DNA of 54,453 nt, from contig CAYPPG010000053.1 in assembly GCA_964412555.1 (NCBI GenBank), forward strand, positions 1 to 54,453. Reading direction: 5' to 3'. The DNA comes from CAYPPG01 sp964412555 (GTDB lineage Bacteria > Hinthialibacterota > Hinthialibacteria > Hinthialibacterales > Hinthialibacteraceae). Under the pieces are notes generated by a model. It saw nothing but the letters and a program-made list of their open reading frames with translations. It was not told the DNA's origin and searched no databases. This document shows, piece by piece, positions 16,354 to 24,535 of the stretch. The translations under genes and the position numbers were made by a program. Every line of letters begins with the position of its first letter. Position 1 is the stretch's first letter.

Positions 16354-16437
16354 CCGTAGACTTGGTGGGATTCGCGGTGCTCATCCCATCCTACGGATGC
16401 TTCGATATACCGGAGCGCGGGCATCCTTGCCCGCATC
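16354..16437. repeat. Two hairpin repeats between kinase and regulator genes
   Basis: 16354-16396 opens and closes with CCGTAG/CTACGG and contains GGTGGGATTCGCG...ATCCCA; a relative lies at 40051-40077. 16411-16437 is the GGAGCGCGGGCATCC..GCCCGC hairpin, the single-arm version of the element at 31-113. Both sit in the kinase-regulator intercistronic gap and could lower downstream expression. Confidence 0.8.
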
Positions 16438-16492
16438 TTTGAACATATTAATTTTCTTTTCTCGTTGTTAAGTATAAACCGTATATATCTAT

Positions 16493-19400
16493 TTATTCTA
16501 ATGGAATCCCGATGTCGATGCAGGTGCCCTCGTTCGGTTTGCTCGATATAGTAAACGTGCCGCCGATTTGGTGTAAGCGTTCCCTGATACTGAAAAGGCC
16601 GAACCCGGTTGTTTTCATGGGCTGCATCTCGGGATCGAACCCTTTGCCATCATCTTGTACCTGCAGATGAATGCCGGTTTCGGTTTGTTGAACTCTCAGA
16701 TGAGCGCGTGACGCTTTTGCGTGTTTTCCGATGTTTGTCAATAATTCGCGGATCGTACGAAAGAGGAAATAGAGAAGGTCTTCCGGCAATTGATTTTCAG
16801 GGATGTTCATTTCGGTTTGAATCGATAGTCCGTATTGGGTTTGGATTTGATCGACCAATTGTTCGATAGCAGCATTCAAGCCGACTTCATAAAGGATCGG
16901 CGGGCATAATTCGAGTGTTAATGATCGGGAGTTGTGGAGGGTTTGTTCAATGAGTGTTTTGATTTTTTCCACTTCTTCTGTTTGTTTATGCGATTCGAGA
17001 GCGGCTTGTAATCCTTCGAGTTTGATCATAGAGAGGGCGAGAGTCTGGCCGATGCTGTCATGCAGGTCGGCCGCTAAGCGCCGCCGTTCCCGTTCTTCCA
17101 CGAGTGATAATTCCGATGCCAGCAGTTGCAATTGGTTTTGATAGGAGAGAACCTGGTCGTAAGCGGATTGGAGTTCTTTGGCATCTTCATGCAATTGGAT
17201 ATTGGCTTTGCTTAAATCCGTCGTCCGTTCCATGACCAATTTTCCTAGATTTTTGTGATGCGCGATATGAAGACTTAGCGAGAATAATAAAATCATGGAA
17301 CCGAGAGTCAAAATGACAATCAAGAGTGGTTCTTGATACCAGGCGCGAAGGACCGTGAAATGATGGATGGCGGGAGAGGGATCGATGTTCCAATTATGAT
17401 CCATTGCTTTGACTTCGAAGGTATGGGGACCGGGAGTGAGTTTGGATGTCGGTACGACGGTTTGTGGATGAAATGGTGACCAATGATTCTGATCGAAGCG
17501 CCAGGAGTAAAGTAGACTTTCCGCGCGGGTATAGTTCCATTTGTCTCGGCCTTGGAAATAGAATTGAGCGCCGCCGGGGGCGATTTCATGGGAGTTTGTT
17601 TCATCGGGGATCCACGTTTCGGGTGCATCTTGGTCCGCATTCGGATGATAGAGGCTGAGGCCGCTGGTGGTGCCTGCCCATAATCGGCCTGCATGGTCTT
17701 CATATATTTCATAAATGGCAGCGTCTGGAAGCCCCTCTTCCGACGTATTGCTAATCCAGGAACCGTTTTCGTATCGGTGCAAGCCGGTGCCGGAGGCGAC
17801 CCATATGCTTCCGTCGCTGTGTTTGAGAATCGCGCGGACTCCGTCTAGGCCGGAACGGATCAATTTCCAGAATTGGCCGTCATATTCGTGGATGGCTTCG
17901 CGACCCCCCACCCACATGCGTTGATTCCCAATGAATTGAATGCAAAACGCGGCAGTGTCTGTGAAACCATCTTCTTGACCGATATTTTTTACGATTCCGT
18001 TTTGGTAACGGGTTATTCCGTCAAGGCCGGCAAACCAGAATGTTCCGTTTTGTCCTGCAACCATTTGCCGGAGCTGGGAACCGGTGAAAGGCTGAAGTGG
18101 ATGTTCAAGCAGGCGAGTAAAAGCATTGCCGTTAAAAACATCGATACGGAAGTGTTGATCGTTTGTACTGAAGAGCAATACTTTTCCGTTTTCACTCGGG
18201 GCGATCAAATCAATTTCATAGTGATCCGGGTGGTGCAGTTCTTGATATTCACCGGTTGATGCATCGAAAAGAAAAACAGTTTCTACTGTTTTTAAAACCA
18301 GCCGGTTATTTGGGAGGATGCAGATCGATTCGCTGAGCAGTTCATCGGATTGTTGGCCATAGGGAAGGGGATAGAAGGTCCATTGATTATTATACAAACA
18401 AGCCAAGCGGTTTTTGAAAAGGAACCATACCCGTTCCGTTTCATCTTTCTCGATGTCGTGAATGACCATGTCGAGATGGGAGACGGGAGACGGGGTATCC
18501 CAGGTGGCCGGAGAATAGCGGGCAAGGCCTTCACTGGTAGCGAGCCAGAAGGCGCCGCTTGGTTCGATATCGAGTCCGAGCAACACACGCGACAAGACTT
18601 TGTTTTTATCGATGGTTTTTTCGGTATCCTGCTCGGAGAAAACGATTTTCAGGGGGGAATAAATCCACCAGAATTGCTCTTGGATTCCACGCCAAGCCCA
18701 TTGGATGGTGGAATCGGGAGAAGGGAAGAGGACTTGCCATTGTTTATCCAAAAATTGGAGCACAACGCGGCCGGCCGTCGGTTCGATGGTATTTGCAATA
18801 CAATAGATTTCGTTTTCACTGCGCACGATGATATTGGTGAGTTCATAGGCGGGGGGACTGAAATTGACGGGATATTCCTGCCAGGGCGTTTCGGTTTCTG
18901 GTTGATAGTGTGCCAGCCCGTTGGTACCGGCGATCCAGATCGTGTTGTTCCCCGCTGAGGCGATGTCATTGAATTGACCCAACTGAGTTTCATCAACATG
19001 TTTTATAAGTTCAATGGTGTTGGTTTCAGGAGTGAAGGACAGAATCCGGTTGGGAAGGCAGTATACAATTTGGTTTTCAGTTAGAGGGAAAAAGGGAATT
19101 TCTATCGAGGATATCTCTTCGATAGGATATCGAATCCAACGGCTTTCCTGGTCGGAGCGCGGGCTTCCAGCCCGCATCTTTTCGGTGGATTGATTGTCCA
19201 CCAGTTCTTTCTCAATTGCCGCCGGGACGGCGGCGTTACTGTATTTTTGTAAACCGCCAGCATAAATCGACCAGATATTGCCGGCCGGATTCTCATATAC
19301 GGGGGCGCTTACGCCGGGGCTAGGGATGTTGAGGACTGTATATCCGTCAAGAACGCTCATTTGATCGATGTGGCCGTGATTGACCCAGACATTTCCGAAA

Positions 19401-19570
19401 GCGCCGACGTGGACGGAGGTTGAGCAGGATTCGCCAAGTCCATTCCCGGCCAGCCAGTAGCGCCAGTGGGGTGGAGTTTGAGCTGAAGATTGTGAGATTA
19501 GAAGAATAAAAATGAAAAAACACGTAAGTATGATTGTCTGAAAATGGATGATGCAGTGCTGTTTTTTCAT
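16493..19570 (-). CDS. Hybrid propeller-sensor histidine kinase (Reg_prop, Y_Y_Y, HisKA_3)
   Basis: The 1025-residue inner-membrane sensor has a signal peptide (1-30) and an extracytoplasmic two-component-regulator propeller (about 35-665, repeated motifs such as GSIWVASGTGLHRYENGSW and GRLWAGTTSGLSLYHP). A Y_Y_Y domain follows (about 680-755), then a membrane helix (PLLIVILTLGSMILLFSLSL), a coiled coil, a HisKA_3 box with phospho-acceptor H837 (RRLAADLHDSIGQ) and a HATPase domain (DDGKGFD, TGFGLFSIRERL). This is the NarX-like class that partners NarL-type regulators; the regulator gene follows. Periplasmic propellers of this kind usually sense carbohydrates, and secreted carbohydrate-active genes lie nearby. 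Residues about 111-141 are encoded partly by genomic palindromic repeats. No clear ribosome-binding site precedes the ATG. Confidence 0.93.
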   Translation of the reverse strand: MKKQHCIIHFQTIILTCFFIFILLISQSSAQTPPHWRYWLAGNGLGESCSTSVHVGAFGNVWVNHGHIDQMSVLDGYTVLNIPSPGVSAPVYENPAGNIWSIYAGGLQKYSNAAVPAAIEKELVDNQSTEKMRAGSPRSDQESRWIRYPIEEISSIEIPFFPLTENQIVYCLPNRILSFTPETNTIELIKHVDETQLGQFNDIASAGNNTIWIAGTNGLAHYQPETETPWQEYPVNFSPPAYELTNIIVRSENEIYCIANTIEPTAGRVVLQFLDKQWQVLFPSPDSTIQWAWRGIQEQFWWIYSPLKIVFSEQDTEKTIDKNKVLSRVLLGLDIEPSGAFWLATSEGLARYSPATWDTPSPVSHLDMVIHDIEKDETERVWFLFKNRLACLYNNQWTFYPLPYGQQSDELLSESICILPNNRLVLKTVETVFLFDASTGEYQELHHPDHYEIDLIAPSENGKVLLFSTNDQHFRIDVFNGNAFTRLLEHPLQPFTGSQLRQMVAGQNGTFWFAGLDGITRYQNGIVKNIGQEDGFTDTAAFCIQFIGNQRMWVGGREAIHEYDGQFWKLIRSGLDGVRAILKHSDGSIWVASGTGLHRYENGSWISNTSEEGLPDAAIYEIYEDHAGRLWAGTTSGLSLYHPNADQDAPETWIPDETNSHEIAPGGAQFYFQGRDKWNYTRAESLLYSWRFDQNHWSPFHPQTVVPTSKLTPGPHTFEVKAMDHNWNIDPSPAIHHFTVLRAWYQEPLLIVILTLGSMILLFSLSLHIAHHKNLGKLVMERTTDLSKANIQLHEDAKELQSAYDQVLSYQNQLQLLASELSLVEERERRRLAADLHDSIGQTLALSMIKLEGLQAALESHKQTEEVEKIKTLIEQTLHNSRSLTLELCPPILYEVGLNAAIEQLVDQIQTQYGLSIQTEMNIPENQLPEDLLYFLFRTIRELLTNIGKHAKASRAHLRVQQTETGIHLQVQDDGKGFDPEMQPMKTTGFGLFSIRERLHQIGGTFTISSKPNEGTCIDIGIPLE
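19153..19234. repeat. Two palindromic repeats inside the kinase coding region
   Basis: 19153-19180 is a CGGAGCGCGGGCTTCCAGCC-type hairpin, matching the intergenic family (compare 16411). 19218-19234 is GCCGCCGGGACGGCGGC. Both are in frame; the first encodes KMRAGSPRS (residues 131-139), the second NAAVPAA-type sequence (about 112-118). They sit in the first propeller blades. Confidence 0.85.
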
Positions 19571-19593
19571 TTTTTAATAATTATATACAGATA

Positions 19594-20952
19594 TTATTGT
19601 TTACGGGAATGGAGTTCGAGTAACAATCGATTGGCGGCATCGCTCCAGAGAATGCCGGTTTCAGGGGCGTAGCGGGCGCTGCCGTAGGTGGCTTCGTAGC
19701 CGCCTTCGTCATAGCCGCGCGGGTGGGGGAGGTAACCCATCGAGCCGCCGGTGAGACCGATGGTTAGCGTGGTGTCGAAAAGGGAGTGGGTTTTGATGTC
19801 CTCTCCGATCTCGACGAAGACTTCGGCCGGAAGCCCGACAATCGCGATAGGTCCCAGGTGTACGGCCATGATTTCTGCGGGATGGGATGGTTCTTTGGTT
19901 TCCGCCAAGCGAATGATTCGAATGGGGGTACGTTCGTTGAATTTTCGTTTCTTCGCTTCTTCCGGGTCGGCTTTCATTTGTTCTTTGGCCCATTCATAAT
20001 CTTCCGTTTTGACTTTTCGGATGGGGCATTGCACCGTTTCACAAAGCGCGCCGATGGTGCCGATAGTGACCGGTTTGGTGTTTTGAAATGCTTTCAAGGC
20101 GGTTTGGGCAAGGGTGCGGCCGATTTTTCGTGATTCTTCGTAACTGCTGCGCTGATCGGGATTGTTGACATCGATGTGATTGACATTGCCGCTGCAAGCG
20201 TTCAGAAACAAGGCGTTCCAATCTTCACCCAGTTTTTCTTGGATCGCTTCGGTCATGTGGTAGGGATAGTCGGCGGAGAATTTGTTTCCGCCGATGCAAT
20301 CGAGATGAAGGCCGTAACTGACGATTAGCGTTTTCGCATCGGCAAAGGAAATGACATGAACGTGTGGATCGATATCGCCAATGGGGCGGACAATTTTCGG
20401 ATTGGCGCGTCCCGGATTGGTGCGGACGGTTCCGTCGGTCATCAAGTAACGCCGGATGAAGGCGATGGAGCGTTCTTCTTCGGTGCCGTATTGGATTTTG
20501 TGTTCTTGAACTAGATTGTCTTTCGCTTTTTGAACGGCTGTTGCGACTTGTTCGGGGAGTTGATCTTCGATTTTCGAGACAGTGGCACCGGTGTGGGTGT
20601 GGGTGGCGTGGACAAAAATGTGTTTCGGGGGAATGCCGGTTTTTTCGTGAATGGCTTTGCGGATCTTGTCAATTACAGATGTTCTTACACTGATCAAATC
20701 CAAGGCGACGATGGCGATTTCCGTTTCATTTTGTGTAAAGACCATGGCTTTGGCGAGAAGGGGATCGAGAACGCCGTCGGCTTTTCGTCCGCTGAAATAA
20801 CCGGGCATGGTGACGCCCAATTCGGGGGTGATGTCCACTTCGGCGTAGCCAACAGATAAACTGGAATTATCAGAAGCATGAATCCTATTTCCTGAAATAA
20901 TGATAAACAGTATAAGAGAGAACACTATCGAGAATTGGGAATAAGCTTTCAT
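19594..20952 (-). CDS. Neutral/alkaline ceramidase N-terminal-domain protein
   Basis: The 452-residue product has a signal peptide and then the neutral ceramidase N-terminal domain: VGYAEVDITPELGVTMPGYF, VALDLISV, and the zinc-ligand region HIFVHATHTHTGA. Further markers are SYGLHLDCIGGNKFSADYPY and NACSGNVNHID. Full ceramidases hydrolyse the amide of ceramide and have a C-terminal domain; this protein is shorter and lacks it. Such proteins are abundant in Planctomycetes-like genomes, with unknown, possibly non-ceramide substrates. AGGAGG precedes the ATG. It is 23 nt from the kinase gene on the same strand and upstream of it, so a ceramidase-kinase-regulator operon is possible. Confidence 0.88.
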   Translation of the reverse strand: MKAYSQFSIVFSLILFIIISGNRIHASDNSSLSVGYAEVDITPELGVTMPGYFSGRKADGVLDPLLAKAMVFTQNETEIAIVALDLISVRTSVIDKIRKAIHEKTGIPPKHIFVHATHTHTGATVSKIEDQLPEQVATAVQKAKDNLVQEHKIQYGTEEERSIAFIRRYLMTDGTVRTNPGRANPKIVRPIGDIDPHVHVISFADAKTLIVSYGLHLDCIGGNKFSADYPYHMTEAIQEKLGEDWNALFLNACSGNVNHIDVNNPDQRSSYEESRKIGRTLAQTALKAFQNTKPVTIGTIGALCETVQCPIRKVKTEDYEWAKEQMKADPEEAKKRKFNERTPIRIIRLAETKEPSHPAEIMAVHLGPIAIVGLPAEVFVEIGEDIKTHSLFDTTLTIGLTGGSMGYLPHPRGYDEGGYEATYGSARYAPETGILWSDAANRLLLELHSRKQ

Positions 20953-20997
20953 GTTATATTCCTCCTATTGGATGTTGGGTGTGTAAGTCATTTTATC

Positions 20998-21153
20998 ATG
21001 GAAATCATTGAGTATAAGGAATCGGGATTAGGGCTTTCCATTGTGAAGGAACTTGTTGAACTGCACGGTGGGACGATGTCAGCCGAGAGTGAATTCGGCA
21101 AAGGGACTATCTTTACATTGCAATTGCCGTTAGTATCAAACCAATCAACATAA
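20998..21153 (+). pseudogene. C-terminal fragment of a histidine kinase ATPase domain
   Basis: From an ATG at 20998 a 51-codon frame reads MEIIEYKESGLGLSIVKELV, then ELHGGTMSAESEFGKGTIFT. This is the G2 box and last strand of a HATPase_c domain (GLGLSIVK, HGG, S..GKGTxFxxxLP) with its natural stop. The N, D/F and G1 boxes and all sensor parts are absent, so it cannot act as a kinase. It is a remnant of a different kinase class (GLGLSIV) from the neighbouring HisKA_3 enzyme. It sits in the leader of the ceramidase-like gene. Confidence 0.8.
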
Positions 21154-21167
21154 AGAGTAGAAAATGC

Positions 21168-21275
21168 CGGAGCGCGGCCATCCTGGCCGCATCATGCAAT
21201 ATTTGCATGATCAATATTGTGGTGCGGACCTCTGGTCTGCACATTCAGGCGCAGACCAGAGATCCGCACCACAAA
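21168..21275. repeat. Hairpin repeats upstream of the agarase-like gene
   Basis: 21168-21190 is the GGAGCGCGGCCATCCTGGCC hairpin. 21191-21212 holds a small ATGCAAATATTGCAT-like palindrome. 21218-21275 is a long imperfect inverted repeat with arms TTGTGGTGCGGACCTCTGGT and its complement. Part of the last (GTCCGCACCACAATGTTCT) is also present near 14559. Confidence 0.8.
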
Positions 21276-21367
21276 AGTTCTTTTGTTTTTTGTGCGCAGT
21301 TATTTCTCAAGAATAGTGGTTATGCTGTGAAATTTTTGCTCGTATTTTATGAGAAAAGGTAGAACCG

Positions 21368-23449
21368 ATGAAGAAAAAAGATTTGTTCCTCAATCGCCGA
21401 GAATTCGTTTCTGTCAATGCAGTTGCCGGCTTAGTCTTTGTAGCCAATCCTGGCATGGCTCATGCAGAGCAGACCGATGAGATCCAACCCGCTCAATTAC
21501 TGAAAGGCCTTCGGCAGGAATCCGCCGAAGCGCCGATTGCAGATGCCGTCTGGTATACCGCCGATCAAACCGGTGAGGGGCTTCTTTACCGGTTCCCAAA
21601 AGGAAAATTAACTGAGATTGATTATCTATCCGCCGATTTTCTGGTGGATGGCGATCATCTTGTCGTGTTTATGATGTATCTTCAGGAAGGTGAAAACGGG
21701 CCGGCTTTCCGATTGAAATATAAAGGGTTGAATCAGGCGTCGGCGCGCATCCGATTGCCGATGGAGTTTACCAATCTCAATCGCTGGCGGTTGGACCGGG
21801 AAGGCGCATGGTTGAAGCCGTCTTGCAGCGGAGACCGTGTCGATCTCGGGGAAGTGGATCGAATTCGAATTATTGTCAGTCATAAGAGTAAGCAGCCGGC
21901 GCGCTGGTGCCAGACTCCGCTTTATCTTTGGAGGAGCGAGCCGCCACTCATGAGCGAGCCGATCTTGCCGAAAGGGAAACTGCTCGATGAGATCGGGCAG
22001 AGCACTATTCATGAATGGCCGGCCAAAACGGGAAATCCGAAATCCTTGAACGAGCGTTTGCAAGAACAATTGAAAACGGCTTCCTCTAAACAATGGCCGC
22101 AACATTTTTCCCGCTGGGGCGGGTGGAAAGAAAAGAAAGTGGAGGGGACAGGTTTCTTTCGAACACATCATGATGGAAAACGCTGGTGGTTGGTCGATCC
22201 GGATGGGTATTTATATTGGTCGGCTGGGCTGGATTGTGTGCGATCCAGAATTACGACATTCTGTGATGATTTAGAATCCGCGCTGAGTTTCCGCCCCGAT
22301 CCCAACGGCAAATTTGCCACGATTTATAGCGGGCAATTCATCGATTATTTAAAAGCCAATTTCATTCGTAGTTTTGGTCCGGATGTATGGTACGCTCGAT
22401 GGAAGGCAATTACATTAGCCCATCTGCGCGATTTCGGTTTCAATACAGTCGCAAATTGGTCGGAATGGGAAATCGCGCGTGAAGCGAAGTTTCCTTATGT
22501 TCGCCCCTTATCTACTCGCCTGCCATTGTCGCAAAAAATCTACCGTGATTTTGCTGATGTCTATCATCCCGATTTTTTGAAAGACGCTGAAAATTATGGA
22601 AAACAACTCCAAAATACATTGAATGATCCTGCATTGATTGGATATTTCTTGATGAATGAGCCGACATGGGGATTTTCATCCGAATCACCGGCGGCTGGGA
22701 TGCTTTACAATACCGATTCGTGCGAGACGCGTAATGAGCTGAGCCGGTTCTTGAAGGAACGATATGGCAGTGACGAAAAATTATCTCAAGCCTGGAAGAT
22801 GGAGATAAATTTTGCTGAAATCAAAGAAGGGCGATTGCAAAAACGATTGACAAAAGAAGCCAAAGACGATCTCTTCGACTTCAGCGAATTGATGGTAGAA
22901 AAATTTTTCGTGACGCTCAGCGAATCCTGCAAGAAAGTCGATCCTCATCATCTAAATTTAGGCATTCGCTATCAAGGCGTACCGCCAAAATGGACTGTGA
23001 AAGGAATGCGCAGCTTCGATGTCTTCAGCATGAACTGTTATCGCTCTCAAGTTCCGCGTGAGACCTGTGAAGAGATCGTGAATCGCTTGAACATGCCGGT
23101 AATGATCGGGGAATTTCACTTTGGCGCTCTTGATGTGGGTCTACCGTCGCCGGGTTTAGTGCATGTTTCCACCCAGGAAGATCGGGGAAAAGCCTACCGG
23201 TTTTATGTCGAAGATGCGGCGGCGAATCCGTATTGTGTCGGCGTTCACTATTTCACTCTTTACGATCAATCCGCGATGGGGCGCTTTGACGGGGAGAACT
23301 ATAACATCGGTTTTTTGGATACTTGCAATCGTCCCTATGAACCATTGACCACAGCAGCGCGCAAAACTCATGAGCGCTTGTATCAGTTAGCGATTGGGGA
23401 ATTGCAGCCGTTTGCCGATGCTCCTGAATATTTGCCGCGATTGTTCTGA
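21368..23449 (+). CDS. Secreted glycoside hydrolase, beta-agarase (GH50)-like
   Basis: The 693-residue product has a Tat-like signal (NRREFVSVNAVAGLVFVANP). An N-terminal beta domain is followed by a TIM barrel that starts near KRWWLVDPDGYLYWSAGLDC, a phrase typical of GH50 agarases. The likely acid/base Glu is in GYFLMNEPTWGF and the nucleophile Glu in MIGEFHFGALDVGLPSPGL; the latter closely follows the agarase GEFHFGALDRG pattern. It should hydrolyse a beta-linked galactan or related polysaccharide outside the cell, but non-agarolytic members exist in non-marine bacteria. A GAAAAGGT ribosome site precedes the ATG. It stands alone, with the convergent DUF547 gene 3 nt away. Confidence 0.82.
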   Translation: MKKKDLFLNRREFVSVNAVAGLVFVANPGMAHAEQTDEIQPAQLLKGLRQESAEAPIADAVWYTADQTGEGLLYRFPKGKLTEIDYLSADFLVDGDHLVVFMMYLQEGENGPAFRLKYKGLNQASARIRLPMEFTNLNRWRLDREGAWLKPSCSGDRVDLGEVDRIRIIVSHKSKQPARWCQTPLYLWRSEPPLMSEPILPKGKLLDEIGQSTIHEWPAKTGNPKSLNERLQEQLKTASSKQWPQHFSRWGGWKEKKVEGTGFFRTHHDGKRWWLVDPDGYLYWSAGLDCVRSRITTFCDDLESALSFRPDPNGKFATIYSGQFIDYLKANFIRSFGPDVWYARWKAITLAHLRDFGFNTVANWSEWEIAREAKFPYVRPLSTRLPLSQKIYRDFADVYHPDFLKDAENYGKQLQNTLNDPALIGYFLMNEPTWGFSSESPAAGMLYNTDSCETRNELSRFLKERYGSDEKLSQAWKMEINFAEIKEGRLQKRLTKEAKDDLFDFSELMVEKFFVTLSESCKKVDPHHLNLGIRYQGVPPKWTVKGMRSFDVFSMNCYRSQVPRETCEEIVNRLNMPVMIGEFHFGALDVGLPSPGLVHVSTQEDRGKAYRFYVEDAAANPYCVGVHYFTLYDQSAMGRFDGENYNIGFLDTCNRPYEPLTTAARKTHERLYQLAIGELQPFADAPEYLPRLF

Positions 23450-23452
23450 TTT

Positions 23453-24292
23453 TTATTGTGCATTCAAACTCCAATCATACTCATTATAGGAAATATCAAC
23501 TTCCCCCGTTTTCGCCTTTTGCAACGCCTCTTTCATATCAGTATCTTCAACGCGCTTGATCAAAAAAGAGAGTATTCCGCCAACAACATCGAAATCGTCG
23601 CCATACCAATAAAGAATTTTGCTAAGATAAATCGTGTTCGCTTCAGGATCGAAGCGAACATATTTCGGGTCGTTCGCAAATAGATGAGCCTGATCTTCCA
23701 ACTGTTGTTCTAATTTCTCTCCGATATAGGCTTCCCCGCGCAGTGGCGGACAACTGACGGCGGCGCAAACCAATGCCATATGAATACGCGGTTCTTCATA
23801 CTCTTCGCGAATGGTGCCGTGTTCAATATGATCCAAACTCACGGTTTTCTTCGCAAAGCGGTGTTCTTTCACTTCAAAGAAATTGGTCAATCCAAGTAGA
23901 CCCGAACTATAATTTCTGACTGACTCGGTAATGTCGTGTTTGATTACCCCGTCGATAACGAAGGCATTGTAAGCATTGCACAGCAGAGCCAACCGGTGAT
24001 TGTCCGTGGGGAGTTTCGCCGGTTCTGCCCGGGATAACTGATTTAAATAAATTTTAAAAAGAGATTCATTTTTGATGCCCTGATAGTCGACCGAACCATT
24101 CTCGACATAGGTGTGCAAACAATAATCCCACAACCGGTGATCCACTCCTGATGGATCCGGCTGCGGTTCCGGTTTTTTATCCGAAGACGTACCTGCAGAG
24201 CACTTTATCGTTGTGATAATGGGCAGAATCATGAAAGAAACCACCACAAACCAGGTAATGATTTTATAATCTGTTCTTTTTTCTTTCCGCAT
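23453..24292 (-). CDS. DUF547-domain protein, exported or membrane-anchored
   Basis: From ATG 24292 (AAAGGGGG about 10 nt upstream, clearly better than the ATG at 24337) the product has 279 residues. The N-terminus is basic then hydrophobic (IITWFVVVSFMILPIITTI), giving a signal peptide or anchor; a Cys follows, but preceded by Lys, so a lipobox is doubtful. The rest is DUF547: LALLCNAYNAFVIDGVIKHD, then HMALVCAAVSCPPLRGEAY, and FANDPKYVRFD. The conserved Cys/His residues hint at a papain-like fold, but no reaction is established. It converges on the agarase-like gene. Confidence 0.85.
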   Translation of the reverse strand: MRKEKRTDYKIITWFVVVSFMILPIITTIKCSAGTSSDKKPEPQPDPSGVDHRLWDYCLHTYVENGSVDYQGIKNESLFKIYLNQLSRAEPAKLPTDNHRLALLCNAYNAFVIDGVIKHDITESVRNYSSGLLGLTNFFEVKEHRFAKKTVSLDHIEHGTIREEYEEPRIHMALVCAAVSCPPLRGEAYIGEKLEQQLEDQAHLFANDPKYVRFDPEANTIYLSKILYWYGDDFDVVGGILSFLIKRVEDTDMKEALQKAKTGEVDISYNEYDWSLNAQ

Positions 24293-24535
24293 CGGTGCAA
24301 ACCCCCTTTCTGCTTCACGTATTCCATCGAACATCATGGATTATCATGGCTATTTTCTTTTAAAGATACAACCGTAGAGAATATATTTTGACGTTCAAGG
24401 TCGCTTGAACTTTTGACTCTCGAGTGATCTTCTATTCCCCTTTACATCAACCTATCTCTATTCCTATCATTGTATTCAACTATAATATTATAAATGCAAG
24501 AATGAATGCTCAGAATCCAGGGAGGAAAGTACCTT

